This document shows positions 17,722-27,598 of a stretch of 46,146 bases of DNA, piece after piece. Location of the stretch: NCBI RefSeq assembly GCF_000759435.1, contig NZ_JRJG01000043.1, positions 1 to 46,146 on the forward strand. The letters run 5' to 3'. The first letter of the stretch is position 1. Every line of letters starts with the position of its first letter. The notes beneath the pieces were generated by a model that was not told the DNA's origin, did no database searches, and saw only the letters and a program-made list of their open reading frames with translations. The stretch is from Hoeflea sp. BAL378 (GTDB lineage Bacteria; Pseudomonadota; Alphaproteobacteria; Rhizobiales; Rhizobiaceae). Both the position numbers and the translations under genes were made by a program.

Positions 17722-18531
17722 ATGGACGGACTGATGAAGGGCAAGCGCGGGCTGATCATGGGAGTCGCCAACGACCACTCGATCGCCTGGGGGATCGCCA
17801 CCAAGCTCGCGGAAGCGGGCGCCGAGCTCGCCTTCACCTACCAGGGCGAGGGCTTCGGCAAGCGGGTGCGGCCGCTGGCCCAGAAGCTCGGCTCGACGCT
17901 GGTGCTGCCCTGCGACGTCGAGGACGTGGCGACCGTCGACGCGGTGTTCGAGACGCTCAAATCGGAATGGGGTTCGATCGACTTCGTGGTCCACGCCATC
18001 GGCTTCTCCGACCGCAACGAGCTCAAGGGCCGCTACGCGGACGTGACCACGCGGGCCAATTTCTCCCGCACAATGGTGATCTCGGCCTTTTCCTTCACGG
18101 AAGTGGCGCAGCGCGCGGCGCCGCTGATGGCGGCCGGCGGCTCGATCCTGACATTGACCTATGGCGGCTCGGTGCGGGTGATGCCCAATTACAACGTCAT
18201 GGGCGTGGCCAAGGCGGCGCTCGAAGCCATGGTGCGCTATCTCGCCGCCGACTACGGTCCGGACGGCATCCGCGTCAACGCCATCTCGGCGGGCCCGGTG
18301 CGGACGCTCGCCGGCGCCGGCATCGGCGACGCACGCGCCATGTTCTCCTACCAGAAGAAGAACGCGCCGCTCCGCCGCACCGTCGACATCGACGACGTCG
18401 GCAAGTCCGCGCTCTACCTGCTCTCGGACCTCTCCTCGGGCGTGACCGGCGAGATCCACTACGTGGATTCGGGCTTCAACATCACCTCGATGCCGATCGT
18501 CTCGGAACTCAACAAGGCCGACGAGGGGTAG
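17722..18531 (+). CDS. fabI: Enoyl-ACP reductase (NADH) FabI
   Basis: FabI catalyses the last reduction of each fatty acid elongation cycle. The 269-residue SDR-type protein has the nucleotide-binding segment MGVANDHSIAWGIA near residue 13 and the FabI catalytic residues Tyr147, Tyr157 and Lys164 (NYNVMGVAKAALEA). I chose ATG 17722 (MDGLMKGKRGLIMG) with GGGGAAG upstream; the in-frame GTG at 17683 would overlap the fabB stop and add 13 Gly/Ser-rich residues. A strong terminator at 18562 ends the fabA-fabB-fabI unit. Confidence 0.96.
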   Translation: MDGLMKGKRGLIMGVANDHSIAWGIATKLAEAGAELAFTYQGEGFGKRVRPLAQKLGSTLVLPCDVEDVATVDAVFETLKSEWGSIDFVVHAIGFSDRNELKGRYADVTTRANFSRTMVISAFSFTEVAQRAAPLMAAGGSILTLTYGGSVRVMPNYNVMGVAKAALEAMVRYLAADYGPDGIRVNAISAGPVRTLAGAGIGDARAMFSYQKKNAPLRRTVDIDDVGKSALYLLSDLSSGVTGEIHYVDSGFNITSMPIVSELNKADEG

Positions 18532-18561
18532 GCATCTCCCATCCCTGTCCATGCGGAAAAG

Positions 18562-18592
18562 AAAACCCCGGATCGCCTGATCCGGGGTTTTT
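18562..18592 (+). terminator. Intrinsic terminator after fabI
   Basis: A perfect 13-bp stem (18562-18574 with 18579-18591) has a 4-nt loop and ends in a T-run. The A-rich 5' arm would let it act in the opposite direction too. Its core, CCCCGGATC-N4-GATCCGGGG, recurs in the pnp terminator at 23299-23328. Confidence 0.92.
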
Positions 18593-18655
18593 CGTTGGGG
18601 AACCAGCCCGCGCCGCGCCCTCTGCCAAGGCGGACCGCTCCGGTCCTTCGTCGCT

Positions 18656-18680
18656 GAAACCAGTCCACTGGACTGGTTTC
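18656..18680. repeat. Near-perfect 25-bp palindrome (REP-like candidate)
   Basis: GAAACCAGTCC (18656-18666) and GGACTGGTTTC (18670-18680) pair exactly around a 3-nt centre. It lies between the fabI terminator and the 3' end of the flavin reductase gene (ends 18697). A smaller palindrome with GGACC/GGTCC arms lies just before it (about 18632-18646). There is no T-run. The arrangement resembles dispersed intergenic palindromes of rhizobia, but copy number is unknown. Confidence 0.55.
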
Positions 18681-18696
18681 TCCGCTACCGCGGCCA

Positions 18697-19362
18697 CTAC
18701 TCCTCGAACACCAGTCCGTCAGGATCGGCGCCCATCTGCTTGAGCGCATCGTTGATGCTCTCGACCATGCCGTCGGGGCCGCAGACGTAGAAATGCTGAT
18801 TGGTATTGCCGATGAGGCGTTCGAGCATGGCCTTGTCGATGCGGCCGTGCTCGAAGCCGCCGCGGTCTTGCTGGCTGAGCACATAGACGACCTCAAGTCC
18901 GGGCATGGCGTCGAACTCGTCGCGCAGGATGATGTCGGCCTCGGTCTTGTTGGCGAAGATCAGCCGGTGGCCGGAGAGCTCGCCCCGGTCCCTGAGCATG
19001 CGCAGGATGGCAATGAAGGGGGTGACGCCCGCGCCGGCGGCGATGAAGGTGCCGCGCCCCTTGTACTCGATGGTGCCCCAGGGATCGCCGACGATGAAGC
19101 TGTCGCCCACCCCGAGCGTGCCGATCTGCTCAGTGAGCCCGTCGTGCTCGGGATAGATCTTGATGGTGAACTGCAGTTCGTCCCACTCGGGCAGGGACGT
19201 GAAGGTGAACGGATGGCCCGCATCGCGCCAGCCGTCCCGATCGACCCCCACCTCCGCCGCCTGCCCCGGCGTGAAGGCGAAGCCCGCGGGTTTTTCGAAG
19301 GTGAACTGGCGGACATCGTGGGTGATGTCCTCGATTTTCGAGATGGCAAGCCTATGGGCCAT
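18697..19362 (-). CDS. Flavin-dependent oxidoreductase of the ferredoxin-NADP reductase superfamily
   Basis: The 221-residue protein has an FAD-binding beta-barrel (FTPGQAAEVGVDRDGW, then HPFTFTSLPEWD) and an NAD(P)-binding domain (AAGAGVTPFIAILRML and HFYVCGPDGMVESI). No iron-sulfur cysteines are present, so electrons must come from or go to a separate partner. The segment at the flavin site reads HPFTFTS rather than the common RxYS, as in flavodoxin-reductase-like members. ATG 19362 has AGGGAG upstream. Physiological partner unknown; no ferredoxin or flavodoxin gene is nearby. Confidence 0.8.
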   Translation of the reverse strand: MAHRLAISKIEDITHDVRQFTFEKPAGFAFTPGQAAEVGVDRDGWRDAGHPFTFTSLPEWDELQFTIKIYPEHDGLTEQIGTLGVGDSFIVGDPWGTIEYKGRGTFIAAGAGVTPFIAILRMLRDRGELSGHRLIFANKTEADIILRDEFDAMPGLEVVYVLSQQDRGGFEHGRIDKAMLERLIGNTNQHFYVCGPDGMVESINDALKQMGADPDGLVFEE

Positions 19363-19429
19363 GGATGTGCTCCCTGTTGATGGTGCAGGGCCAATGCACG
19401 GGCACGGGAGATGGTTCCGGGAATCCGAA

Positions 19430-19449
19430 GCGCCGGCCTGATCCGGCGC
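19430..19449 (-). terminator. Weak terminator-like hairpin after the histidine kinase gene
   Basis: GCGCCGG (19430-19436) and CCGGCGC (19443-19449) pair exactly with a 6-nt loop, 7 bp beyond the kinase stop on the minus strand. There is no U-run, so this is only a candidate. Confidence 0.35.
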
Positions 19450-19456
19450 CGGCCTG

Positions 19457-21562
19457 CTATTGGCGCGGCGATGCCGCGGCCGCGGCCTCCGGGCTGGAAG
19501 CCAGCGCCCGGTCGATTTCGGCCGACAACTGGTCCTGCGAATAGGGCTTGCTCAACCGCGGCAGGTTGAGTTCCGTGCCGGCGGGCAGTTCGGCATAGCC
19601 GGTCGCGATCAGGATCGGGATTTCCGGACGCATCCGCCGCGCCTCGCGGGCGAGCTCGGCGCCGGTCATCCGCGGCATCGAGTAATCGGTGATGATCAGG
19701 TCGAACGGCTGACCGCTGGCGAGGATATCGAGGGCCTGCTCGCCGGAATTGGCCTCGACCACCTGGTGGCCCAGATCCTCCAGCATGTCGACCGAACTCA
19801 TGGCGATGAGGACGTCGTCGTCGACCATCAGGATGCGGCGCACCAGGGGCTCGGCGCGAGCTGCCTTGGCGTCCGGCGCCGGCACCGCGGCCTCCGCTGC
19901 TGGGACTTCGCTTTGGAGGTCCTGGCCGGCGGAGGGGATCCAGAGCTCCGCGGTGGTGCCTTGCCCGACGCGGCTCTCGAGCTTCAGCATGCCCTTCATC
20001 TGGATCGCCAGGCCGTGGATCATCGACAGGCCGAGACCCGTCCCCTTGCCGAGCTCCTTGGTGGAGAAGAACGGATCGATGGCCTTTTTCAGCGTGTCCT
20101 CGTCCATGCCCTTGCCGTTGTCGGTGACGGAGAGCACCACATAGCTGCCCTCGTCCAGATCTTCCGGATGATCGCAGCCTTCGTCCCGGCGCAGGCCGAT
20201 GCGGAGCGTGCCGCCTTCGGCCATGGCGTCCCGGGCGTTGACGGCAAGGTTGAGCAGGGCCAGTTCGAGCTGGTTGGCGTCGGCCATGGCCGGGGGCAGC
20301 CCGTCGGGCAGATCGATCTCCATGTTGATCGCGGTGCCGACCGACCGCTGCAGCAGCTCCTCCATGCCGCCCACCAGCTTCTTGATGTCGATGGGGGTCA
20401 CATGCAGGTCCTGGCGGCGGGCGAAGGCCAGGAGCCGCTGGGTGAGCGATGCGCCGCGGCGCGCGCCCTGGATGGCCCCGTCAATCAGACGGATCGCCTT
20501 GGGATCGTCGCCGGCATGCTTGTGCAGGAGTTCGAGATTGCCGAGCACCGCCATCAGCAGATTGTTGAAATCATGGGCCACGCCGCCGGTGAGCTGGCCG
20601 ATGGCCTCCATCTTCTGGGCCTGGCGCAACTGCTCCTCGGCGCGCTGGCGCTGGGCGATCTCGGCCATGGTGTCGGCATGGGCCGTCTCCAGCTCGGCGG
20701 TGCGGGCGGCAACCCGTTCCTCCAGCATCTCGTTGATCTGGCGCTGGGACTCCTCGTTGCGGCGGCGCTCGGTGACGTCGGCGCAGACGCCGATGATGCG
20801 TATGCGGAGGCCGTTGAGCTCGCGGTAGATCTGGGCACGCATCTCGACCCAGCGGACCGCGCCGCCGGGGGACGGCAGGCGGACCTCGATCGCCAGATCG
20901 GCGCCGGTCTCGATGGTCGCCTCGAGCGCCCTGCGCACGCCCGGACTGTCGTCGGGAGCGATCGCATCGATCATGTCGTGATAGCCGAAGCCCGCATCCG
21001 GGCCGCGGCCGAAGATCCGCCGGAATGTTTCCGACGCGGTCAGCTCCAGGCTGCCCATGTCCAGCTCCCAGGCGCCGAGATGGCCCGCCTGCAGCGCCGT
21101 CTGCAACCGGCGTTCGCTTTCATCGAGCGCCTCGATCTGCAGGCGCGCCTGGTACTGGCGACGGCGGCCGCGCAGGGCGCTGCGGGCCATCGAGATGAAG
21201 GTGGTGGCGTGGAAGGGACGTTCGAGAAAGCTCACATTGCCGAGGATGCCCGACAGGCGCGCGGCGGCGGGATTGCGTTCCGGGCCGCCCCCGCGCTGGG
21301 TCAGCAGGATGAAGGGCAGGTCGGACCAGCTCGGCTGCGCGGTCACCCAGGCCGACAGCTCGCGCAGATCGGCAAAGCGCAGGGCCTCCTCGGTGACAAC
21401 CGCCAGGGACACGTCCTCGCCCAGCATGCGCAGCAGCGCGGCGAGATCGGGGACGGTGTGCGACGGGACGCCGGCTTCCTCGAGAAGCGAGGCGGCAATC
21501 TGGGCATCCCGGCCGACAGGCGCGAAAATCAGCGCGGGCGCTCGACGATCAGGAATGGCCAT
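19457..21562 (-). CDS. Hybrid sensor histidine kinase with degenerate N-terminal receiver and PAS domain
   Basis: The 701-residue cytoplasmic protein has no membrane segment. Domains in order: a receiver-like fold (about 1-130) lacking an evident phospho-acceptor Asp (VVTEEAL at that place); a PAS domain (about 150-268, ending GVCADVTERRR); a coiled coil (270-318); HisKA with His330 in GGVAHDFNNLL; an HATPase (NLAVNARDAM, DNGKGM, GKGTGLGLSMIHG); and a C-terminal receiver with Asp626 (IITDYSMPRM) and Lys in SKPYS. It overlaps the KaiC-like gene by 14 nt, so the two form an operon and probably one signalling unit. The input signal is unknown, but PAS plus soluble location suggests an intracellular cue. 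Confidence 0.88.
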   Translation of the reverse strand: MAIPDRRAPALIFAPVGRDAQIAASLLEEAGVPSHTVPDLAALLRMLGEDVSLAVVTEEALRFADLRELSAWVTAQPSWSDLPFILLTQRGGGPERNPAAARLSGILGNVSFLERPFHATTFISMARSALRGRRRQYQARLQIEALDESERRLQTALQAGHLGAWELDMGSLELTASETFRRIFGRGPDAGFGYHDMIDAIAPDDSPGVRRALEATIETGADLAIEVRLPSPGGAVRWVEMRAQIYRELNGLRIRIIGVCADVTERRRNEESQRQINEMLEERVAARTAELETAHADTMAEIAQRQRAEEQLRQAQKMEAIGQLTGGVAHDFNNLLMAVLGNLELLHKHAGDDPKAIRLIDGAIQGARRGASLTQRLLAFARRQDLHVTPIDIKKLVGGMEELLQRSVGTAINMEIDLPDGLPPAMADANQLELALLNLAVNARDAMAEGGTLRIGLRRDEGCDHPEDLDEGSYVVLSVTDNGKGMDEDTLKKAIDPFFSTKELGKGTGLGLSMIHGLAIQMKGMLKLESRVGQGTTAELWIPSAGQDLQSEVPAAEAAVPAPDAKAARAEPLVRRILMVDDDVLIAMSSVDMLEDLGHQVVEANSGEQALDILASGQPFDLIITDYSMPRMTGAELAREARRMRPEIPILIATGYAELPAGTELNLPRLSKPYSQDQLSAEIDRALASSPEAAAAASPRQ

Positions 21563-23060
21563 CCCTCCCGTCGGCGGCGATTTCGAGCAGCTCCGCGTCG
21601 CTGCCGACCATGGTCGGAACGCCCTTGAGCACGCCCTGGAAGCCGGTCAACGGCTTGCCTACCGTCAGGCCGTTCGACCCGATCTTGAACTCGCGGATGC
21701 TTTCCTCGTGCCGGCCGGTGCGCTTCTTGATAACGGAGACGGCGCGCCGCACCCTGCCCGCGGCCTCGAAATAGCGCAGCAGGATCACGGTGTCGGCGAG
21801 GTAGGTGACGTCGACCGGCGATTTCATGTCGCCGACCAGGCCGTGCTGGGCGACGGTGAGAAAGGTGTTGGCGCCCTGACGGTTGAGGTATTGCAGCAGC
21901 TCGTGCATGTGCAGCACCAGCGCGTTCTCCTCGGGCATCGACGCCTGGTAGCCGTTGATGGAATCGATGACCACGGTCTTGGCCTTGAAGTCGGAGACGA
22001 TATGGCGGACGCGCTGGGCGAACTCGCCCGGCGACAGCTCGGCCGCGTCGAGCTGCTCGATGTGGATGACGCCGTCGTCGCGGAGCTTTTCGAGCTCGAT
22101 GCCCATCGCCCGGGTGCGGTCGAACAGCAGGCCGAGTTCCTCGTCGAAGACGAAGATCGCCGCGTGTTCGCCCCGTTCCACGGCGGCGATGACGAACTGC
22201 AGCGCGAACAGGCTCTTGCCGGTGCCGGCGGGCCCGATCAGCAGGGTGCTGGAGCCGCGGCTGACGCCGCCGCCGAGCAGGCCATCGAGCTCGGGCACGC
22301 CGCTGCCGAGCAGGGTGCGCGGAAAGGCGGTGCGGTGCTCGAGCGCGCGCAGCCGCGGGAAGACCTGGACGCCGCCGGTGCGGATGACGAAATCATGATA
22401 ACCGCCGCGAAAGGACTGGCCGCGATATTTGACCACCCGCAGCCGTCGCCGTTCGGAGCCGTAATTGGGGGCGAGTTCCTCGAGATGGATCACGCCATGG
22501 ACCACGCTGTGGACGGTCTTGTCGAGCACGTCGGTGGTCATGTCGTCGAGCAGCAGCACGGTGGCGCCGGACTTGGCGAAGAAATGCTTGAGCGCGAGAA
22601 TCTGCCTTCGGTAGCGCAGCGAACTCTGGGCCAGAAGCCGGATTTCCGAGAGGCTGTCGAGCACGACGCGCGTCGGCTGCACCCGCTCCAAGACCTCGAA
22701 GATCATCTTGGTGGTTTCGCCCAGTTCGAGATCGGAGGAATAGAGCAGGCTCTGCTGCTGGTCGGAATCGAGCAGGCTTTCGGGCGGCACCAGTTCGTAG
22801 ATCTCGATCTGCTCGCCGATCTCCATGCCGTGGGAGCTGGCGCCGTCGCGCAGCTCCTCCTCGGTTTCCGACAGGGTGATATAGAGGCACCGCTCGCTCC
22901 GTGCCGCGCCCTCGAGAAGGAACTGGAGCGCGATCGTGGTCTTGCCGGTGCCGGGGGTGCCTTCCAGCAGGAAGACATGGCGGCGCGACAGGCCGCCGGA
23001 CAGAATGTCATCAAGACCTTTAACGCCGGTTTTGGCTTTTTCTCCGAGACTGTCGGGCAT
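21549..23060 (-). CDS. kaiC: KaiC-like double-domain RecA-type ATPase
   Basis: The 503-residue protein carries two KaiC domains with Walker A motifs at residues 34-41 (GTPGTGKT) and 276-283 (GPAGTGKS). Compared with cyanobacterial KaiC, the CI catalytic pair Glu77/Glu78 reads Ser65/Glu66 (ITLSETEEE), whereas the CII pair reads Asp306/Glu307 (FVFDEE). The phospho-site pair Ser431/Thr432 aligns with Thr419/Tyr420 (PVDVTYLADT). CII may therefore keep kinase activity while CI ATPase may be altered. No kaiA or kaiB is nearby. KaiC homologues in other non-cyanobacteria are tied to stress or timing; here the partner is most likely the overlapping kinase gene. ATG 23060 has AAGGA upstream. Confidence 0.88.
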   Translation of the reverse strand: MPDSLGEKAKTGVKGLDDILSGGLSRRHVFLLEGTPGTGKTTIALQFLLEGAARSERCLYITLSETEEELRDGASSHGMEIGEQIEIYELVPPESLLDSDQQQSLLYSSDLELGETTKMIFEVLERVQPTRVVLDSLSEIRLLAQSSLRYRRQILALKHFFAKSGATVLLLDDMTTDVLDKTVHSVVHGVIHLEELAPNYGSERRRLRVVKYRGQSFRGGYHDFVIRTGGVQVFPRLRALEHRTAFPRTLLGSGVPELDGLLGGGVSRGSSTLLIGPAGTGKSLFALQFVIAAVERGEHAAIFVFDEELGLLFDRTRAMGIELEKLRDDGVIHIEQLDAAELSPGEFAQRVRHIVSDFKAKTVVIDSINGYQASMPEENALVLHMHELLQYLNRQGANTFLTVAQHGLVGDMKSPVDVTYLADTVILLRYFEAAGRVRRAVSVIKKRTGRHEESIREFKIGSNGLTVGKPLTGFQGVLKGVPTMVGSDAELLEIAADGRDGHS

Positions 23061-23192
23061 CGGTCATCCTTGTTCAGCAGCGCCCTGCGGCGCAGTCATG
23101 TCATCAGGCAGTCGGCGAAACGCCACTGCATCGGCTGGTCATCGGACACCCTTATCCCTTGGCGCCGGCGTGATAACCGGGGTTGATGAGAC

Positions 23193-23217
23193 AATGCGGA
23201 TATCGCGATTTCGTTCC
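23193..23217 (-). promoter_or_regulatory. Candidate EcfG-type (general stress) promoter of the kaiC-kinase operon
   Basis: On the minus strand GGAAC (23217-23213) is followed by 16 bp and CATT (23196-23193). The alphaproteobacterial EcfG consensus, GGAAC-N16/17-CGTT, differs at one base. It lies about 133 bp before the kaiC ATG. A single match of this kind can occur by chance. Confidence 0.3.
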
Positions 23218-23298
23218 ACGCCGGGAGGCGGATCGCCAGGCGACCCGAGCCGAAAAATTGAATTTGGGCGCGCGTCGGGCAGGCGGCGCGGCACAGCG

Positions 23299-23328
23299 AA
23301 AAGCCCCCGGATCCTGCGATCCGGGGGC
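23299..23328 (-). terminator. Intrinsic terminator after pnp
   Basis: A perfect 11-bp stem (GCCCCCGGATC with its complement) and 4-nt loop is followed on the minus strand by TTTT. It lies 55 bp beyond the pnp stop. It shares its core with the fabI terminator. Confidence 0.88.
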
Positions 23329-23382
23329 CTTGTTCTGGCATCGGGTGCGACGGTGTCTCCACCGAAGGCTGAAGCCTGGGGC

Positions 23383-25503
<2,121 letters not shown>

Positions 25504-25801
25504 GTCTTGTCCTTCGTATGCGGACATCGGGCCCGGCCGGTTTCGGCCGCGCGCGGGATGTCCTCGTTGTTTAGAGCGCATCTCGGGCAAGACAGCGGGA
25601 GGCTTCGGTCGGGGCCGCCCGGTCGGGGCAGCAAAAGCATCCGGCAATCCTGCCCCATGACGGGCCATTCAAATATCCGGAACCGGATGACCCGGTCCAT
25701 CGGACGGTTTTGGCGCGAATATCAGGCCGTTTTGCGGCCCGCGGCGTGCGCCTGAACGCCATGTCCCCGGTTCGGGTGGTGCGGGGACCTTGGCAAAGGT
25801 G

Positions 25802-25832
25802 CGGCGGGCGAAGCACCAGGCTCCGCCCGCCG
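25802..25832 (-). other. Hairpin between rpsO and pnp
   Basis: Thirteen base pairs with one mismatch enclose a 5-nt loop, 8 bp beyond the rpsO stop on the minus strand. No U-run follows, so it may be a leaky terminator or an RNA-processing site in the rpsO-pnp transcript. The remaining 300 bp up to pnp show no gene. Confidence 0.45.
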
Positions 25833-25840
25833 GCAGCAGA

Positions 25841-26110
25841 TTAGCGGCGGATGCCCAGACGGGCGATCAGTGCGGCGTAGCGCGCCTCGTCCTTGCGCTT
25901 GACATAGTCAAGCAGCGAACGGCGCGTGGACACCATCTTCAACAGCCCGCGGCGTGAATGGTTGTCCTTCTTGTGGTCCTTGAAGTGGCCGGTCAGATTG
26001 TTGATCCGCTCGGTCAGAATGGCGACCTGGACTTCCGGCGAGCCGGTGTCGTTTTCCGTGGTGGCGTATTCCTTCAGCAGCGCAGCCTTGCGCTCGGCAG
26101 TGATCGACAT
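25841..26110 (-). CDS. rpsO: 30S ribosomal protein S15
   Basis: S15 binds 16S rRNA helices 20-22 early in 30S assembly. The 89-residue product has the full family pattern: [47 protein letters not shown] and [12 protein letters not shown] 26110 with AAAGGA upstream is preferred to an in-frame start 114 nt further up. It stands at the pnp end of the nusA-infB-truB superoperon, here separated from truB by chaC on the other strand and a small exported-protein gene. Confidence 0.98.
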   Translation of the reverse strand: MSITAERKAALLKEYATTENDTGSPEVQVAILTERINNLTGHFKDHKKDNHSRRGLLKMVSTRRSLLDYVKRKDEARYAALIARLGIRR

Positions 26111-26320
26111 CGTGAAATCCTTTCGATCTGGATGGATATGGCGCCCGCCGCCGGGATGTCGTCCAGCAGGGGCCTCGAATGTCAAGCCGGCAAGACCGGC
26201 GATGACGGCTGGGCTATAGGCCAATTCCGCCCGAAATGAAAGGAATTTTTGGAGAACGGCGCCTGGGGCGCCCCTGGCGGGCGGGGCGCGCGGCCATTGC
26301 GCAGCGCCGGGCTCAGCCTT

Positions 26321-26674
26321 TCAGCAGCCGCGCTTGACATAGGCGTCGGGCACGGCCTCGACCCAGGCAACCGAACCCGCGTCGTCGGAGGAGATGTAGG
26401 GACCGTCGGCGACGCAGAAAAAGCCGGGCCGGAAACCGCCCATATTCGACGTATCGAGCACCTGCGCGCCGGCGCCGCCGCCGACGCCCGGACCGCCGAG
26501 CTGCTGCAGCGTGCGGCGGGCGGCGGCCTGGTTCTTCGAGCAGCCGAGAATGATGTACCAGCCGCATCCCTGGCTGTCATAGCCCGGGGTCTGCGCCCGG
26601 GCGGGCGCGACGAGAGCGGCCGTCGACGCGGATGCGAGGGCCAGCAGGACGGCCGCGAAACCGATGTTTTTCAT
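26321..26674 (-). CDS. Small exported cysteine-containing protein of unknown function
   Basis: The 117-residue product has a clear Sec signal peptide (MKNIGFAAVLLALAS, cleavage likely after PARAQ near residue 28). The mature part has four or so Cys residues (GCGWYIILGCSKN, FFCVAD and the C-terminal Cys), an arrangement compatible with two disulfide bonds, and a Gly-rich middle (GGPGVGGGAGA). ATG 26674 has a strong AGGGGAGGA site. I do not recognise the family; similar proteins seem to occur in Rhizobiales. It sits between rpsO and chaC, on the minus strand. Confidence 0.7.
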   Translation of the reverse strand: MKNIGFAAVLLALASASTAALVAPARAQTPGYDSQGCGWYIILGCSKNQAAARRTLQQLGGPGVGGGAGAQVLDTSNMGGFRPGFFCVADGPYISSDDAGSVAWVEAVPDAYVKRGC

Positions 26675-26872
26675 GACTGTTTCCTCCCCTTCGCCGAACA
26701 GTGCATCAGCGCGCGGGCGGGATCAAGCCGCTTTCGCGGACCCGGGCGACGCGGCGCTTGACAGCGCGGGCGCGGCCGGCCGACCTTCGGAACGGCGAAG
26801 CGCGGGCCAAGGCACGAGGCCAGTTCCCAGAGCTTCGACGGCAGGCGCGACGCGCGGAAGGGAACGCTGGCC

Positions 26873-27598
26873 ATGGCACACAGCAGACGCATGCGGCTCA
26901 CCCGCAGTCATGTCGATCTCGTCCACCGGGCGGTCGAGGATCCGGGACCCAAGCTCTTGCCGGGGTTCCGGGCGGCGACGGACGCGGATTACGCCGAGGC
27001 CGTCGGGTCCATGCTGGCGACGCGGCCGCCGGGCGATTTCTGGCTGTTCGGCTACGGCTCGCTGATCTGGAATCCGGAAACGGCCTATGAGGAAAAGCGG
27101 CTGGGGCGGGCCATCGGCTGGCACCGGCGCTTCTGCCTGGGACCGGACTACCGCTATCGCGGCAGCCATGACCGTCCGGGGCTGATGATGGCGCTCGACC
27201 GCGGCGGCCAGTGCACCGGCATGCTCTACCGGCTGCCCGAGGCGGGACTGGAGCAGGAGCTGCACCGGCTGATCCGCCGCGAGCTGAGCCAGTTGCCCTC
27301 GGCCTTTCCCTGGCGCTGGATCGGCGTGAAATCCGGGCAGGAGCGGCTTACCGCGCTGACGTTTGCCATGGACCGCAGGAGCCCGCGCTATGTCGCCGGA
27401 TTGCCGGATTCGGAGGTGGCGGCGGTGCTCGCCGGCGCCTGCGGCTTCCGCGGCTCGATGGCGGAATACCTGCACTCGACCGTCACCATGCTGGAAAGCC
27501 TCGGCATCCACGACCGCAACCTGTGGCGGCTGCAGGCCCTGGTGGCGGAGCGGATCGAGGCCGAGTGCGGACCGGTGGCGGCCGGCGACGCCGGCTGA
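26873..27598 (+). CDS. ChaC-like gamma-glutamylcyclotransferase
   Basis: ChaC-family enzymes cleave glutathione to 5-oxoproline and Cys-Gly in the cytosol. The 241-residue protein has the substrate-binding signature FWLFGYGSLIWNP near residue 57 and a gamma-glutamylcyclotransferase fold; the likely catalytic Glu is in the LIRREL segment near residue 138. Neighbouring conserved parts are GWHRRFCLG and YLHSTVTMLESLGIHD. It is the only plus-strand gene between 18.5 and 46 kb. Its stop codon abuts that of truB with no intergenic base. Confidence 0.9.
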   Translation: MAHSRRMRLTRSHVDLVHRAVEDPGPKLLPGFRAATDADYAEAVGSMLATRPPGDFWLFGYGSLIWNPETAYEEKRLGRAIGWHRRFCLGPDYRYRGSHDRPGLMMALDRGGQCTGMLYRLPEAGLEQELHRLIRRELSQLPSAFPWRWIGVKSGQERLTALTFAMDRRSPRYVAGLPDSEVAAVLAGACGFRGSMAEYLHSTVTMLESLGIHDRNLWRLQALVAERIEAECGPVAAGDAG

